From Phycisphaerae bacterium (GTDB taxonomy: Bacteria; Planctomycetota; Phycisphaerae; UBA1845; PWPN01): 64,000 nucleotides of DNA. Positions 27,702 through 37,777 of this stretch are shown one piece after another (position 1 is the stretch's first letter; the number at the start of each line of letters is the position of its first letter). A program made the translations under genes and the position numbers. A model generated the notes under the pieces. It ran no database searches and was not told the origin of the DNA. It was given only the letters and a program-made list of their open reading frames with translations. The DNA is taken from the NCBI GenBank assembly GCA_030372985.1, contig JAUCQB010000254.1:1-64000 (forward strand), in the 5' to 3' direction.

Positions 27702-28095
27702 ACCGCGCAACCACGGTCGGTATCCGGGATCACACGAGTCGTATCTGCCGCCTGCGGCAGAACCTGAAAAGGGGGGCGACTCGTGCCAACACCCGGCTTG
27801 TCGCCTCGTCGGGGTCAAGCCCCGACAAGAACGCCCCGTGCGACGGGCATCAACGGATCGGACCGCTTTCAGCGCGAGCCGATCCGCTGCCCTTCCTGAG
27901 GCGCCCTGGCCATCGCGCCGGATCGCGAGAGTCAGCACGCGGCTCTCATCACTCATGACTCAAAGTTCGCGATCAGCGGCACAGTTCCCGGAACCGATAA
28001 GCCCCTGTCATGAAAAAACTTGATGACTATCTGCGTTTTCGCTGGTCAACGAGCTCGATCAGTACTAGTAATTAATACTGTTTAGGGTCCAAGCG
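27702..28095. other. Intergenic gap with REP-like hairpins and a regulatory site
   Basis: No gene. It holds two perfect hairpins, CTGCCGCCTGCGGCAG at 27745-27760 and GTCGGGG-TCAAG-CCCCGAC at 27808-27826, neither followed by a T-run, and the operator at 28060-28080. Confidence 0.6.
28060..28080. promoter_or_regulatory. Fur/PerR-type operator upstream of the Fur-family gene
   Basis: A 21-base AT-rich palindrome with arms CAGTA and TACTG and matching inner bases; 8 of 10 base pairs are symmetric. It ends 15 bases before the regulator's ATG, as expected for autoregulation by a Fur-family dimer. It is the most AT-rich palindrome in the local region. It does not match the E. coli Fur box exactly, so the assignment rests on position, symmetry and base composition. 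Confidence 0.6.
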
Positions 28096-28554
28096 ATGAC
28101 GAAGATGAGGCAGACCAGGCAGCGGGCGGCGATTCTCGAACTCCTGAGGTCCCTCAAGAGTCACCCAACGGCGGCCGAGCTGCATGCCCTGGTCCGCAAG
28201 CGGTTGCCGCGGATCAGCCTGGGAACGGTCTACCGCAATCTCGACGCTCTGGCTCGCCAGGGGCGCATCCGAAAGCTCGTCAGTGGTCGAGCCGAGGCAC
28301 GCTTCGACGGCGACCTCCGTGGACACTACCACGTGCGTTGTACCGACTGCGGGCGCGTCGGCGACGTGTTCGGGCTGGAGCTGCCAAACGTCGATTCCGC
28401 CGAGCCCGGCCGCGCGAGCGGGTTTGAAATCCTTGGCTGCCGTCTGGAATTCATCGGCGTGTGTCCGGAGTGCCGACGACGCCGCACCTCGCCTCATGAC
28501 CCGGCAAGCGGCACTGAAACCGACGCGCGGGTTCCGGGGGGCCTCAAACCCTGA
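28096..28554 (+). CDS. Fur-family transcriptional regulator, probably PerR-like
   Basis: A 152-residue metalloregulator. The N-terminal winged helix shows LRSLKSHPTAAELHALV and SLGTVYRNLDALARQGRI (recognition helix). The dimerisation domain has RFDGDLRGHYHVRCTDCG and FIGVCPEC, giving two CxxC structural zinc pairs (Cys82/85 and Cys123/126) and the regulatory HxH at residues 77-79. Location directly before ferritin and peroxiredoxin on the same strand points to peroxide or iron sensing (PerR-like) rather than zinc or nickel. The Arg/Pro-rich tail after residue 127 is unusual. A palindrome lies just upstream of the ATG. Confidence 0.9.
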   Translation: MTKMRQTRQRAAILELLRSLKSHPTAAELHALVRKRLPRISLGTVYRNLDALARQGRIRKLVSGRAEARFDGDLRGHYHVRCTDCGRVGDVFGLELPNVDSAEPGRASGFEILGCRLEFIGVCPECRRRRTSPHDPASGTETDARVPGGLKP

Positions 28555-28611
28555 GAAAGACACGGGCCGCGACGGCCTGACAAACACTTTTTCAACCAAG
28601 GAGTACGCAAA

Positions 28612-29100
28612 ATGAACAAGAAGATCGAGAACGCGTTCAACAAGCAGATCAATGCAGAACTCTACTCCTCGTACCTCTACCTGGCCATGTCGGCCTGGCT
28701 GGAGTCGAAGAACTTCAAGGGCATGGCCCACTGGATGCGCGCCCAGGCGGGCGAGGAGCAAAACCACGCGCGCAAATTCTACGACTTCATCCACGACCGG
28801 GGCGGGCGGGTGAAGCTCGCGGCCATCGACGCGCCGCCGACCGACTGGACATCGCCCGCAGCGGCCTTCAAAGAGGCCTATAAGCACGAATGCAAGATCT
28901 CCGCCATGATCCACGGCCTGGTTGATCTGGCGGTCAAGGAGAAGGACCACCCCGCGTCCAACTTCCTGCAATGGTTTGTCAGCGAGCAGGTGGAAGAGGA
29001 GGCCCACGCCTCCGAGATCGCCGAGAAGCTGAGCTTGATCGGCGACAGCAGGGGCCCGATCTTCATGATCGATGCCGAATTGGGTAAACGCGGCGGGTGA
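28612..29100 (+). CDS. ftn: Bacterial ferritin (FtnA type)
   Basis: A 162-residue non-haem ferritin that stores iron as a mineral in a 24-mer shell. The ferroxidase centre is intact: Glu16 (INAELYSSYLYLAM), Glu49 and His52 (AGEEQNHARKF), Glu93 (HECKISAMIH) and the QVEEEAHASEI segment. ATG 28612 follows an AAGGAG site. It lies 57 bases after the Fur-family regulator, and together with the peroxiredoxin forms an iron/peroxide defence cluster, limiting Fenton chemistry. Confidence 0.95.
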   Translation: MNKKIENAFNKQINAELYSSYLYLAMSAWLESKNFKGMAHWMRAQAGEEQNHARKFYDFIHDRGGRVKLAAIDAPPTDWTSPAAAFKEAYKHECKISAMIHGLVDLAVKEKDHPASNFLQWFVSEQVEEEAHASEIAEKLSLIGDSRGPIFMIDAELGKRGG

Positions 29101-29253
29101 GACCCGGACGTTCACTCCCGCCGGGCTTCCGGCGTCATGACCGCCGGCCCGGGTGCGAGCGCTGTTTATGATGCAGAATTGACGGATTGAGGACTCATGC
29201 TCTTGTGAGCTGGAGCGGGCGAGATCTGCTCGCTGCGGAAAGGAAAAACCTAA

Positions 29254-29847
29254 ATGTGCACACTGGTCACCAAGCAAGCCCCCGATTTCACCGCCCAAGC
29301 GGTCATGCCCGACGATTCCTTCAATGAGTTGAAGCTCTCGTCGTACAAAGGCAAATACGTACTGCTGTTTTTCTACCCGCTCGATTTCACGTTCGTCTGC
29401 CCTTCGGAGATCCTGGCGTTCAACGCCCAGTTGCCCAGGTTCAAGGAAAAGAACTGCGAGGTCATCGGCGTCTCGGTGGATTCGCAGTACACGCACTTCG
29501 CCTGGCGGCAGGTGCCCATCGAAAAGGGCGGCATCGGGCAGATCGAACTGCCGCTGGTTGCCGATCTGAACAAGACCATCGCAAGGGATTACGGCGTCCT
29601 GCTGGACGACCAGGTGGCTTTGCGCGGGCAATTCCTGATCGACAGGGAAGGGGTTGTGCGCCACGCGTTGATCAACGACCTGCCCCTGGGGCGCAACGTT
29701 GAAGAGGCCCTGCGTCTGCTCGATGCCCTCCAGTTCACCGAGAAACACGGCGAGGTCTGCCCGGCCAACTGGAAACACGGTCAGTCCGGCATCAAGCCTA
29801 CGGCCGACGGCGTCGCCGAGTACCTCGCCATGCATGCGGCAAAGTGA
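29254..29847 (+). CDS. 2-Cys peroxiredoxin (AhpC/Prx1 type)
   Basis: A 197-residue thiol peroxidase that reduces hydrogen and organic peroxides. The peroxidatic Cys49 lies in YPLDFTFVCPSEILAF and the resolving Cys169 in GEVCPANWKHGQ, with the C-terminal YLAMHAAK tail close to the sensitive YF-type ending of typical 2-Cys enzymes. A GGAAAGGA ribosome site precedes ATG 29254. No AhpF is present, so a thioredoxin likely reduces it. It is third in the cluster with the Fur-family regulator and ferritin, after a 153-base gap that may hold its own promoter. Confidence 0.95.
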   Translation: MCTLVTKQAPDFTAQAVMPDDSFNELKLSSYKGKYVLLFFYPLDFTFVCPSEILAFNAQLPRFKEKNCEVIGVSVDSQYTHFAWRQVPIEKGGIGQIELPLVADLNKTIARDYGVLLDDQVALRGQFLIDREGVVRHALINDLPLGRNVEEALRLLDALQFTEKHGEVCPANWKHGQSGIKPTADGVAEYLAMHAAK

Positions 29848-30049
29848 CGTACCACGCGGATGCTGGGCAAGAGGCCGACGCGGAGTCCGACCGCCCACTT
29901 TCCTTCTGCCCCGCCGCGTCTGATACACCACTTTTGTCGCTGACCGCAGCCGCTTCCACGACAGAAATGACCTGCTGAAAGCGGCGCCGGACTTCGAGCC
30001 AGGATGTGTCTGACATCAGCAGCCCGAAGCTTCCTTTGTCGGAGAATCG

Positions 30050-31369
30050 TCAGGCCTGCTTGAGAATCCCCAGTGCCTCAGCGGCCGCAGCCAGCGTCTG
30101 GTCAATCTGCTCTTGCGTATGGGCCGTTGAAACGAAGAAGGTTTCAAACTGTGACGGCGGCAGGTAAACGCCGCGTTCGAGCATGGCGTGCACGAACTGG
30201 GCATACACCTTCGTGTCGCTGCGGGCTGCGGTGACATAATCCGTGACCGGGCCAAGCTGGAAGAACGCGGTACACATGCTGCCCACGCGTGTGACGAAGG
30301 CCGGAATACCGGCTGCGGCCGCAGCGTCTCTCAGGCCGTCCGCCAGGCGCACCGCCAGAGCGTCCAACTTCTCGTAAGTTCCGGGCTCGTGGAGCGCCTC
30401 GAGGGTGGCCAGCCCGGCAGCCATCGCCAGGGGGTTCCCCGAAAGCGTGCCTGCCTGGTAGACAGGACCGACGGGGCTCAGTCTCTCCATAATGTCCGCA
30501 CGGCCGCCGTACGCCCCGACGGGCATTCCACCCCCGATGATTTTGCCCAGGCAGGTCAGGTCCGGCCGGACACTGAACACCTCCTGAGCACCTCCCAGGG
30601 CCAGGCGGTACCCGGTGATAACCTCGTCAAAGATGAGCAGGGCGCCGGCCTCGTCGCACAGCGCCCTCAGCGCCGCCAAATATCCGTCCATGGGCGGCAC
30701 ACAGCCCATGTTGCCCGCGACCGGCTCGACCAGAAAGGCGGCTATTTGCGGACCATGCGTCTCGAATGCCTGGCGGGCGGCCGCGATGTCGTTGTATGGC
30801 ACAACGAGCGTGTTTGCGGCCATCGCTGCCGGCACTCCCGCGGAGGATGGCGTACCAAAGGTCGCCAAACCGGAGCCCGCCTTCACCAACAGCGCGTCCA
30901 CATGCCCGTGGTAGCAGCCCTCACATTTAACGACGATGTCCCGACCCGTAAAACCGCGTGCCAACCGCACAGCACTCATCGCCGCTTCCGTGCCGGAGCT
31001 GACAAAGCGCAGCCGCTCAATAGACGGAAAATCCTCCGTGATGCGCTCGGCCAGGCGCGTTTCGGCCTCCGTGGGGGCACCATACGACCAGCCTTTACCC
31101 AGAACCTTGCTGGCCGCCGCGGCCACCCGTTCATCGACGTGACCAAGGATCAACGGCCCCCAGGAACAGACATAGTCGATGTAGTCGTTGCCATCGAGGT
31201 CGGTCAGGAGGGCACCTTTTGCCTTGGCGATGAATCGGGGAACGCCGCCAATCGCGCCAAATGCTCTGACAGGGGAGTTCACACCGCCAGCGAGGACTTT
31301 CAGGGCCGCAGTGAATGCGGCTTGCGATTTAGCGTTCTTCGGTGTGTCTTTTGTTGATTTCCTACCCAT
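30050..31369 (-). CDS. hemL: Glutamate-1-semialdehyde 2,1-aminomutase
   Basis: A 439-residue PLP enzyme that converts glutamate-1-semialdehyde to 5-aminolevulinate in the C5 route to haem and other tetrapyrroles. Visible motifs are LAGGVNSPVRAFGAIGG, YIDYVCSWGPLILGH, RFVSSGTEAAMSAVRLARG, the PLP Asp in LLIFDEVITGYRLA and the Schiff-base Lys in LTCLGKIIGGGMPVGAYGG. ATG 31369 gives MGRKSTKDTPKNAK; the open frame runs on to 31645 into the dnaA gene and is not credible. It is divergent from dnaA with a 199-base gap. Confidence 0.95.
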   Translation of the reverse strand: MGRKSTKDTPKNAKSQAAFTAALKVLAGGVNSPVRAFGAIGGVPRFIAKAKGALLTDLDGNDYIDYVCSWGPLILGHVDERVAAAASKVLGKGWSYGAPTEAETRLAERITEDFPSIERLRFVSSGTEAAMSAVRLARGFTGRDIVVKCEGCYHGHVDALLVKAGSGLATFGTPSSAGVPAAMAANTLVVPYNDIAAARQAFETHGPQIAAFLVEPVAGNMGCVPPMDGYLAALRALCDEAGALLIFDEVITGYRLALGGAQEVFSVRPDLTCLGKIIGGGMPVGAYGGRADIMERLSPVGPVYQAGTLSGNPLAMAAGLATLEALHEPGTYEKLDALAVRLADGLRDAAAAAGIPAFVTRVGSMCTAFFQLGPVTDYVTAARSDTKVYAQFVHAMLERGVYLPPSQFETFFVSTAHTQEQIDQTLAAAAEALGILKQA

Positions 31370-31568
31370 GATCGTGGAGATCATACCGGCTAAGCCAAGC
31401 GGTCGCGAGTGGGCTGCATATAGCCATTCCCCGCGGTCGCGCCCCACATTTTGTGGCTGGCTTTTTGGCTCGGCCACGGTATAATCGCGCTCGCCCTGGA
31501 CGACGAACTTTCGGCTTGTAAGTGGTTGTTTTGTAAGAGTTAACGTTTCCTGCCTCGCCCTCGGCAGA

Positions 31569-32933
31569 ATGTCCGACCCGGGCGAGACAATCGCAAGTAT
31601 CTCACAGCCGATGACGACCATCAGCGAACGCGCCTGGAGTGACATTCCTGCCTCAGTGAAGGCTGCTCACCCCGAGCTGGCCCGCCCATGGTTTGCGGCT
31701 CTTCGGCCGCTGGACATGCAGCGCGGCATCATTCGCGTCAACACGCCGACTCCGGAGCAATGCCACTATCTGGTGCACGACTGTCAAGCGGCCTTTAACG
31801 TCGCCGCCCAGTCGGTCACCGGCCACCTGGTGACGGTACATTTCTTGCTTCCCACCGCGCCGCTCCAGGATTCCGAGCCCCTGGCATTCGAACGCGAGAC
31901 CGAGAACATTGTCCTCAACGACAATTACACCTTTGAAAATTTTGTGGCCGGCCCGTGTAACCGCCTTGCCCACGCGGCCTCCGTGGCCGTTGCTGAAAAA
32001 CCTGGGCGCGTGTACAACCCCCTCTTTGTGCATGGTTCGGTGGGCCTAGGCAAGACTCATCTCCTCCAGGCGATCTGCCATCACATTCGCTCGCATACAC
32101 CGCTTACCAAGATTCTCTATCTCTCCTGCGAGACGTTTACCAATCATTTTGTTGAGGCCATTGAGCGTGGTGCACTGCACCAGTTTCGCTACCGCTACCG
32201 TCACGTTGACGTCCTGGTGATCGACGACATCCAGTTTCTCGGCGCCCGCGAGCGCAGCCGCGAGGAGTTCTTCCACACTTTCAACACGCTGTTTCAGTGC
32301 CAGAAGCAAATCATCCTCTCGGCCGATGAGTCGCCCCAGGATATTCCCAGCCTGGAAGACCGCTTGGTCAGCCGCTTCAACTGCGGGCTGGTCACCCGAA
32401 TCGAGGCCCCCTGTCTCGAAACCCGTATGGCTATCGTCACTCGAAAGGCTAAACTACGGTGCGCCGACATCCCCGAGGATGTCGTCCACTTCATCGCCGC
32501 ATCCGTTGATTCAAGTATTCGTGAACTGGAGGGGGCGCTGACCCGTGTCCTCGCTGTAGCCCAACAGTACGGTGGCACGGTTAATCTGGCCGTCGCCAAG
32601 GAGGCTCTCGCCCAGAGCCAACCGACCCGCAACCGCCGGGTAACCATCTCAGACATCCTCCAGACGGTGACGGAACGATTTGACGTCAGGCTCAGCGATC
32701 TGCAAGGCAAGCGCCGACACCGCTCCCTGGCCTTTCCGCGACAGGTCTGTATGTACCTGGCCCGTGAACTGACCCCTCTCAGCCTTGAGGAAATCGGCGG
32801 GCACTTTGGCGGCCGCGACCACACGACCGTCCTGCACGCCATTCGTACGATCAGTGAGCAACGCTCCATCGACAAGGAGTTGGAAGCGAACATTCGTCAG
32901 ATAACAGACTTACTGCGAAAGCAAAGCGCATGA
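31569..32933 (+). CDS. dnaA: Chromosomal replication initiator protein DnaA
   Basis: A 454-residue AAA+ initiator that binds DnaA boxes and unwinds the origin. Domain I (residues 15-90) is helicase-loader binding; domain III has Walker A GSVGLGKT (156-163), Walker B VLVIDDIQFLGA (215-226) and sensor text ILSADESPQDIPSLEDRLVSRF; domain IV ends with the DNA-binding signature GGRDHTTVLHA. ATG 31569 is not preceded by a clear ribosome site and a second ATG at 31611 is possible. It is encoded on the C-rich strand just before the skew switch, so replication from the proposed origin would meet it head-on. Confidence 0.97.
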   Translation: MSDPGETIASISQPMTTISERAWSDIPASVKAAHPELARPWFAALRPLDMQRGIIRVNTPTPEQCHYLVHDCQAAFNVAAQSVTGHLVTVHFLLPTAPLQDSEPLAFERETENIVLNDNYTFENFVAGPCNRLAHAASVAVAEKPGRVYNPLFVHGSVGLGKTHLLQAICHHIRSHTPLTKILYLSCETFTNHFVEAIERGALHQFRYRYRHVDVLVIDDIQFLGARERSREEFFHTFNTLFQCQKQIILSADESPQDIPSLEDRLVSRFNCGLVTRIEAPCLETRMAIVTRKAKLRCADIPEDVVHFIAASVDSSIRELEGALTRVLAVAQQYGGTVNLAVAKEALAQSQPTRNRRVTISDILQTVTERFDVRLSDLQGKRRHRSLAFPRQVCMYLARELTPLSLEEIGGHFGGRDHTTVLHAIRTISEQRSIDKELEANIRQITDLLRKQSA

Positions 32934-33353
32934 ACTGCCGGATGACCCTCGCAACTGTGGGACCCAGAAACGGCTCGACATCGATCTCTGGGCCTCCTCC
33001 GCCAGCCCTACCGCTTTCAGCAGGCAGAAGTCACAAGTCGGCACCCCTGCCGGTGGATATGTTGTCGCGTTTCCGCTATCTTATCACCGGCTTGCCAGCC
33101 CCCGGGGCCGGCCAAACCTGCCAGCCCACCAGGTCACGGTAGCTGGAGAGGCCTTGCTGACAGCTTATCCACCAACGGCGGACCTGGTGAGAAGGCGGTA
33201 AACTTTTGTGGGCGATGTACTTCGCGGATTGCGGTCCGCGGTGTGCACGCAATTCACAAGACAGACGAAGATGATTAAATTGCTTAACTGATACCTAGTA
33301 GTCCGTCGGCAAGCCTGGGCGCCAAAGCCCGGCATGGAAGGAGCGAGTTGACC
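32934..33353. other. oriC: Proposed origin of replication (oriC)
   Basis: A 420-base noncoding gap between dnaA and dnaN. The DnaA-box-like TTATCCACC at 33165-33173 matches 8 of 9 bases of the consensus TTATCCACA; weaker ones (7 of 9) are at 33052-33060 on the other strand and 33250-33258. An AT-rich stretch at about 33263-33299 could be the unwinding element. GC skew of the top strand is negative in dnaA and strongly positive in dnaN. The boxes are few and degenerate, so the exact origin is not proven. Confidence 0.65.
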
Positions 33354-34454
33354 ATGCAAGTAGTTGTCAACCGCAGTGCGCTCGTTGAAGTTTTGAACAT
33401 GGCCTGTTCAGTTGCTGCGAGTCGAACGCCGCGCGAGTTACTGAAGTGTGTGCGACTGACGACGGTTGACGGATCCCTGTTGGTGGGGGCAACCGACCTT
33501 GAGGTGGCATTGCGCGGGGAGGTGCGTCAGGTTGAGGTGAAAGCACCGGGAGGCTTGCTGGTCCCGGCCGACAAACTGTTGCAGATTGCGCGTGAGAGCG
33601 CAGACGAGACGTTGGTGATCGAGAGCGAGGATCTCGCATGTCATATCCGGGGCGCTGATAGTCACTTCGAGATCTATGGGCAGGATCCGAAGGATTTTCC
33701 GCCGGTTCCAGAGTTGGAGGGCGCGCCGGATGTGGAAGTACAGGGTTCGGTGTTGACCTTGCTGATTGAGCGGACGTTGTTTGCCGTCGCCAAGGAGAAT
33801 ACGCGATATGCAATCAATGGCGTCCTGTGGGAAACCGAGGGTAAGCGCCTGTGTCTGGTGGCGACGGATGGGCGTCGCTTGGCAGAGGCAAACGGGCAAG
33901 TCGCGCGAGCCGCGGCGGAAGAGCAGCACATGATCGTGCCGGCCAAGACCATGCAGGTGCTGCAGCGACTTCTGCCGCATGTTCCGGAAGATGCAACGGT
34001 TGGTATTCGCTTTTCGAGCAATCAGGTTGTAGTTCAGGCAGGTTTGTACGTCGTCAGCTCCCCGCTTGTGGAAGGACACTTCCCGAAGTATGAAGACGTG
34101 ATTCCCCGGGACAGTGACAAGAAAATAACGCTGGCAACTCAGGAGTTTCACAGCGCTGTGCGGCGCGCAGCACTGTTGGCCAGCGATCAGTCCAAGGGCA
34201 TTCGCCTGGCATTCGAAGGAAGTACGCTTGTCTTGTCGAGTCGCACACCAGAACAAGGGGAGGCAACCGTGTCCATGCGGACGGATTATGGCGGGGAGCC
34301 GCTGCAGATCGGTTTCAACCCTGCCTTTCTGGTTGATGCCCTCCGGGTAGTCTCAGGCCCAACAGTACAACTGGAGTTAAAAGAGGGTAATCGCCCAGGG
34401 CTGCTGAGGGTCGGTAGTGATTTCTTGTACGTGATTATGCCAGTGAGCCTGTAG
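33354..34454 (+). CDS. dnaN: DNA polymerase III subunit beta (sliding clamp)
   Basis: A 366-residue clamp that encircles DNA and tethers the polymerase. Three repeated clamp folds can be followed, with conserved segments such as RTPRELLKCVRL, VPADKLLQIARE, RYAINGVLWETEG, LVATDGRRLAEA, EGHFPKYEDVIP and the C-terminal YVIMPVSL. ATG 33354 has AAGGAG about 10 bases upstream; an in-frame TTG at 33348 is closer to the site but a poorer start. Codon use is noticeably G-rich and T-ended compared with the dnaA gene, following the skew change. It is followed closely by the DciA-like gene and gyrB. Confidence 0.97.
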   Translation: MQVVVNRSALVEVLNMACSVAASRTPRELLKCVRLTTVDGSLLVGATDLEVALRGEVRQVEVKAPGGLLVPADKLLQIARESADETLVIESEDLACHIRGADSHFEIYGQDPKDFPPVPELEGAPDVEVQGSVLTLLIERTLFAVAKENTRYAINGVLWETEGKRLCLVATDGRRLAEANGQVARAAAEEQHMIVPAKTMQVLQRLLPHVPEDATVGIRFSSNQVVVQAGLYVVSSPLVEGHFPKYEDVIPRDSDKKITLATQEFHSAVRRAALLASDQSKGIRLAFEGSTLVLSSRTPEQGEATVSMRTDYGGEPLQIGFNPAFLVDALRVVSGPTVQLELKEGNRPGLLRVGSDFLYVIMPVSL

Positions 34455-34473
34455 ACAGGCAACGGGCAGGGGA

Positions 34474-34917
34474 GTGCAGGTGGGCGACGACCGTCTAGGA
34501 TGGATTCACTATAATCATGGGGAAGCCAGCGCGCGCCCGCGCCCCCCAGTAGAGAGTGCCCAAACACGCAGGCGGGAGGAGTGGGAGGCAGCCAGACGGG
34601 GCACAACAACTGCCGTGGGGCAAGTGGTAAGAAGCCTTTTGGAGAGCCGATCCAGGTTGTCAGCATTGCAGCAGGACATACTGCAAGTGTTGAGCGAGGA
34701 GGGGGGAGCAAAGCTGTTAGATCAGGTGACGACGATACGTATCAAGCGGGGTGTTCTACAGATAGAGACGGGCGACGCCGTCGCCTTGTACGACTTGCGG
34801 CTCCGCTGGGAGCAGCGGATTCTGCGGGCCGTCAAGGAACAGCTGCCTGGAATTGGCGTCCAGGCGATACGTTTTGCGCTGGCCGGAAAAGGCGGCAGGG
34901 CAGTATCCGAGAAGTAG
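34474..34917 (+). CDS. DciA-like protein (DUF721), helicase loader/operator
   Basis: A 147-residue protein with the DUF721 core VGQVVRSLLESRSRLSALQQ, then RIKRGVLQIETGDAVALYDLRLRWEQRILRAVKEQLPGI, whose middle beta strands and following helix match DciA. DciA is the ancestral operator of the replicative helicase DnaB where DnaC/DnaI is lacking. The likely start is GTG 34474 or 34480, next to a GGGGAG site. The N-terminal 40 residues are basic and poorly conserved. The gene lies between dnaN and gyrB, where recF and DUF721 genes are often found, supporting a replication role. Confidence 0.8.
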   Translation: MQVGDDRLGWIHYNHGEASARPRPPVESAQTRRREEWEAARRGTTTAVGQVVRSLLESRSRLSALQQDILQVLSEEGGAKLLDQVTTIRIKRGVLQIETGDAVALYDLRLRWEQRILRAVKEQLPGIGVQAIRFALAGKGGRAVSEK

Positions 34918-37524
<2,607 letters not shown>

Positions 37525-37569
37525 CGCGATCTAACAAGACTTGAGGGATCAGCCTCCAGCTCGCCGTTG

Positions 37570-37586
37570 ACCGGCAAGATGCCGGT
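37570..37586. repeat. REP-like hairpin after gyrB
   Basis: ACCGGCA-AGA-TGCCGGT is a perfect 7-bp stem with a 3-base loop, 45 bases after the gyrB stop. It is not followed by a T-run, so it is not a classical terminator. In translation it gives TGKMPVPR, a phrase seen in repeat-derived frames of such genomes. A variant (GCCGGCAAGATGGCCGGC) lies near 42577. Confidence 0.55.
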
Positions 37587-37777
37587 TCCGCGCGAGGACG
37601 GGTTCTGCGTTTTCACTTGGCAGGATATGGCAGGTCTGGGTCGGCATGGCGGCGGCGCCCCAGGGAGCGCGCCGGTGGCTGGCACAAGCCGGCGCCCCGG
37701 CCTACAATCCGGGCATGAGCAGACAAACAATCGCTTACCTGACGGCAACGTTTCCTTTATTCGCAGGAAGTCTGACG

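Noticed and set aside
28072-29931. 619-residue minus-strand frame across the Fur, ferritin and peroxiredoxin genes
   Set aside because: It spans three well-supported genes on the other strand and resembles no known protein.
31480-31485. TATAAT upstream of dnaA as its promoter
   Set aside because: No matching -35 at 16-18 bases, and the position relative to the divergent hemL is ambiguous.
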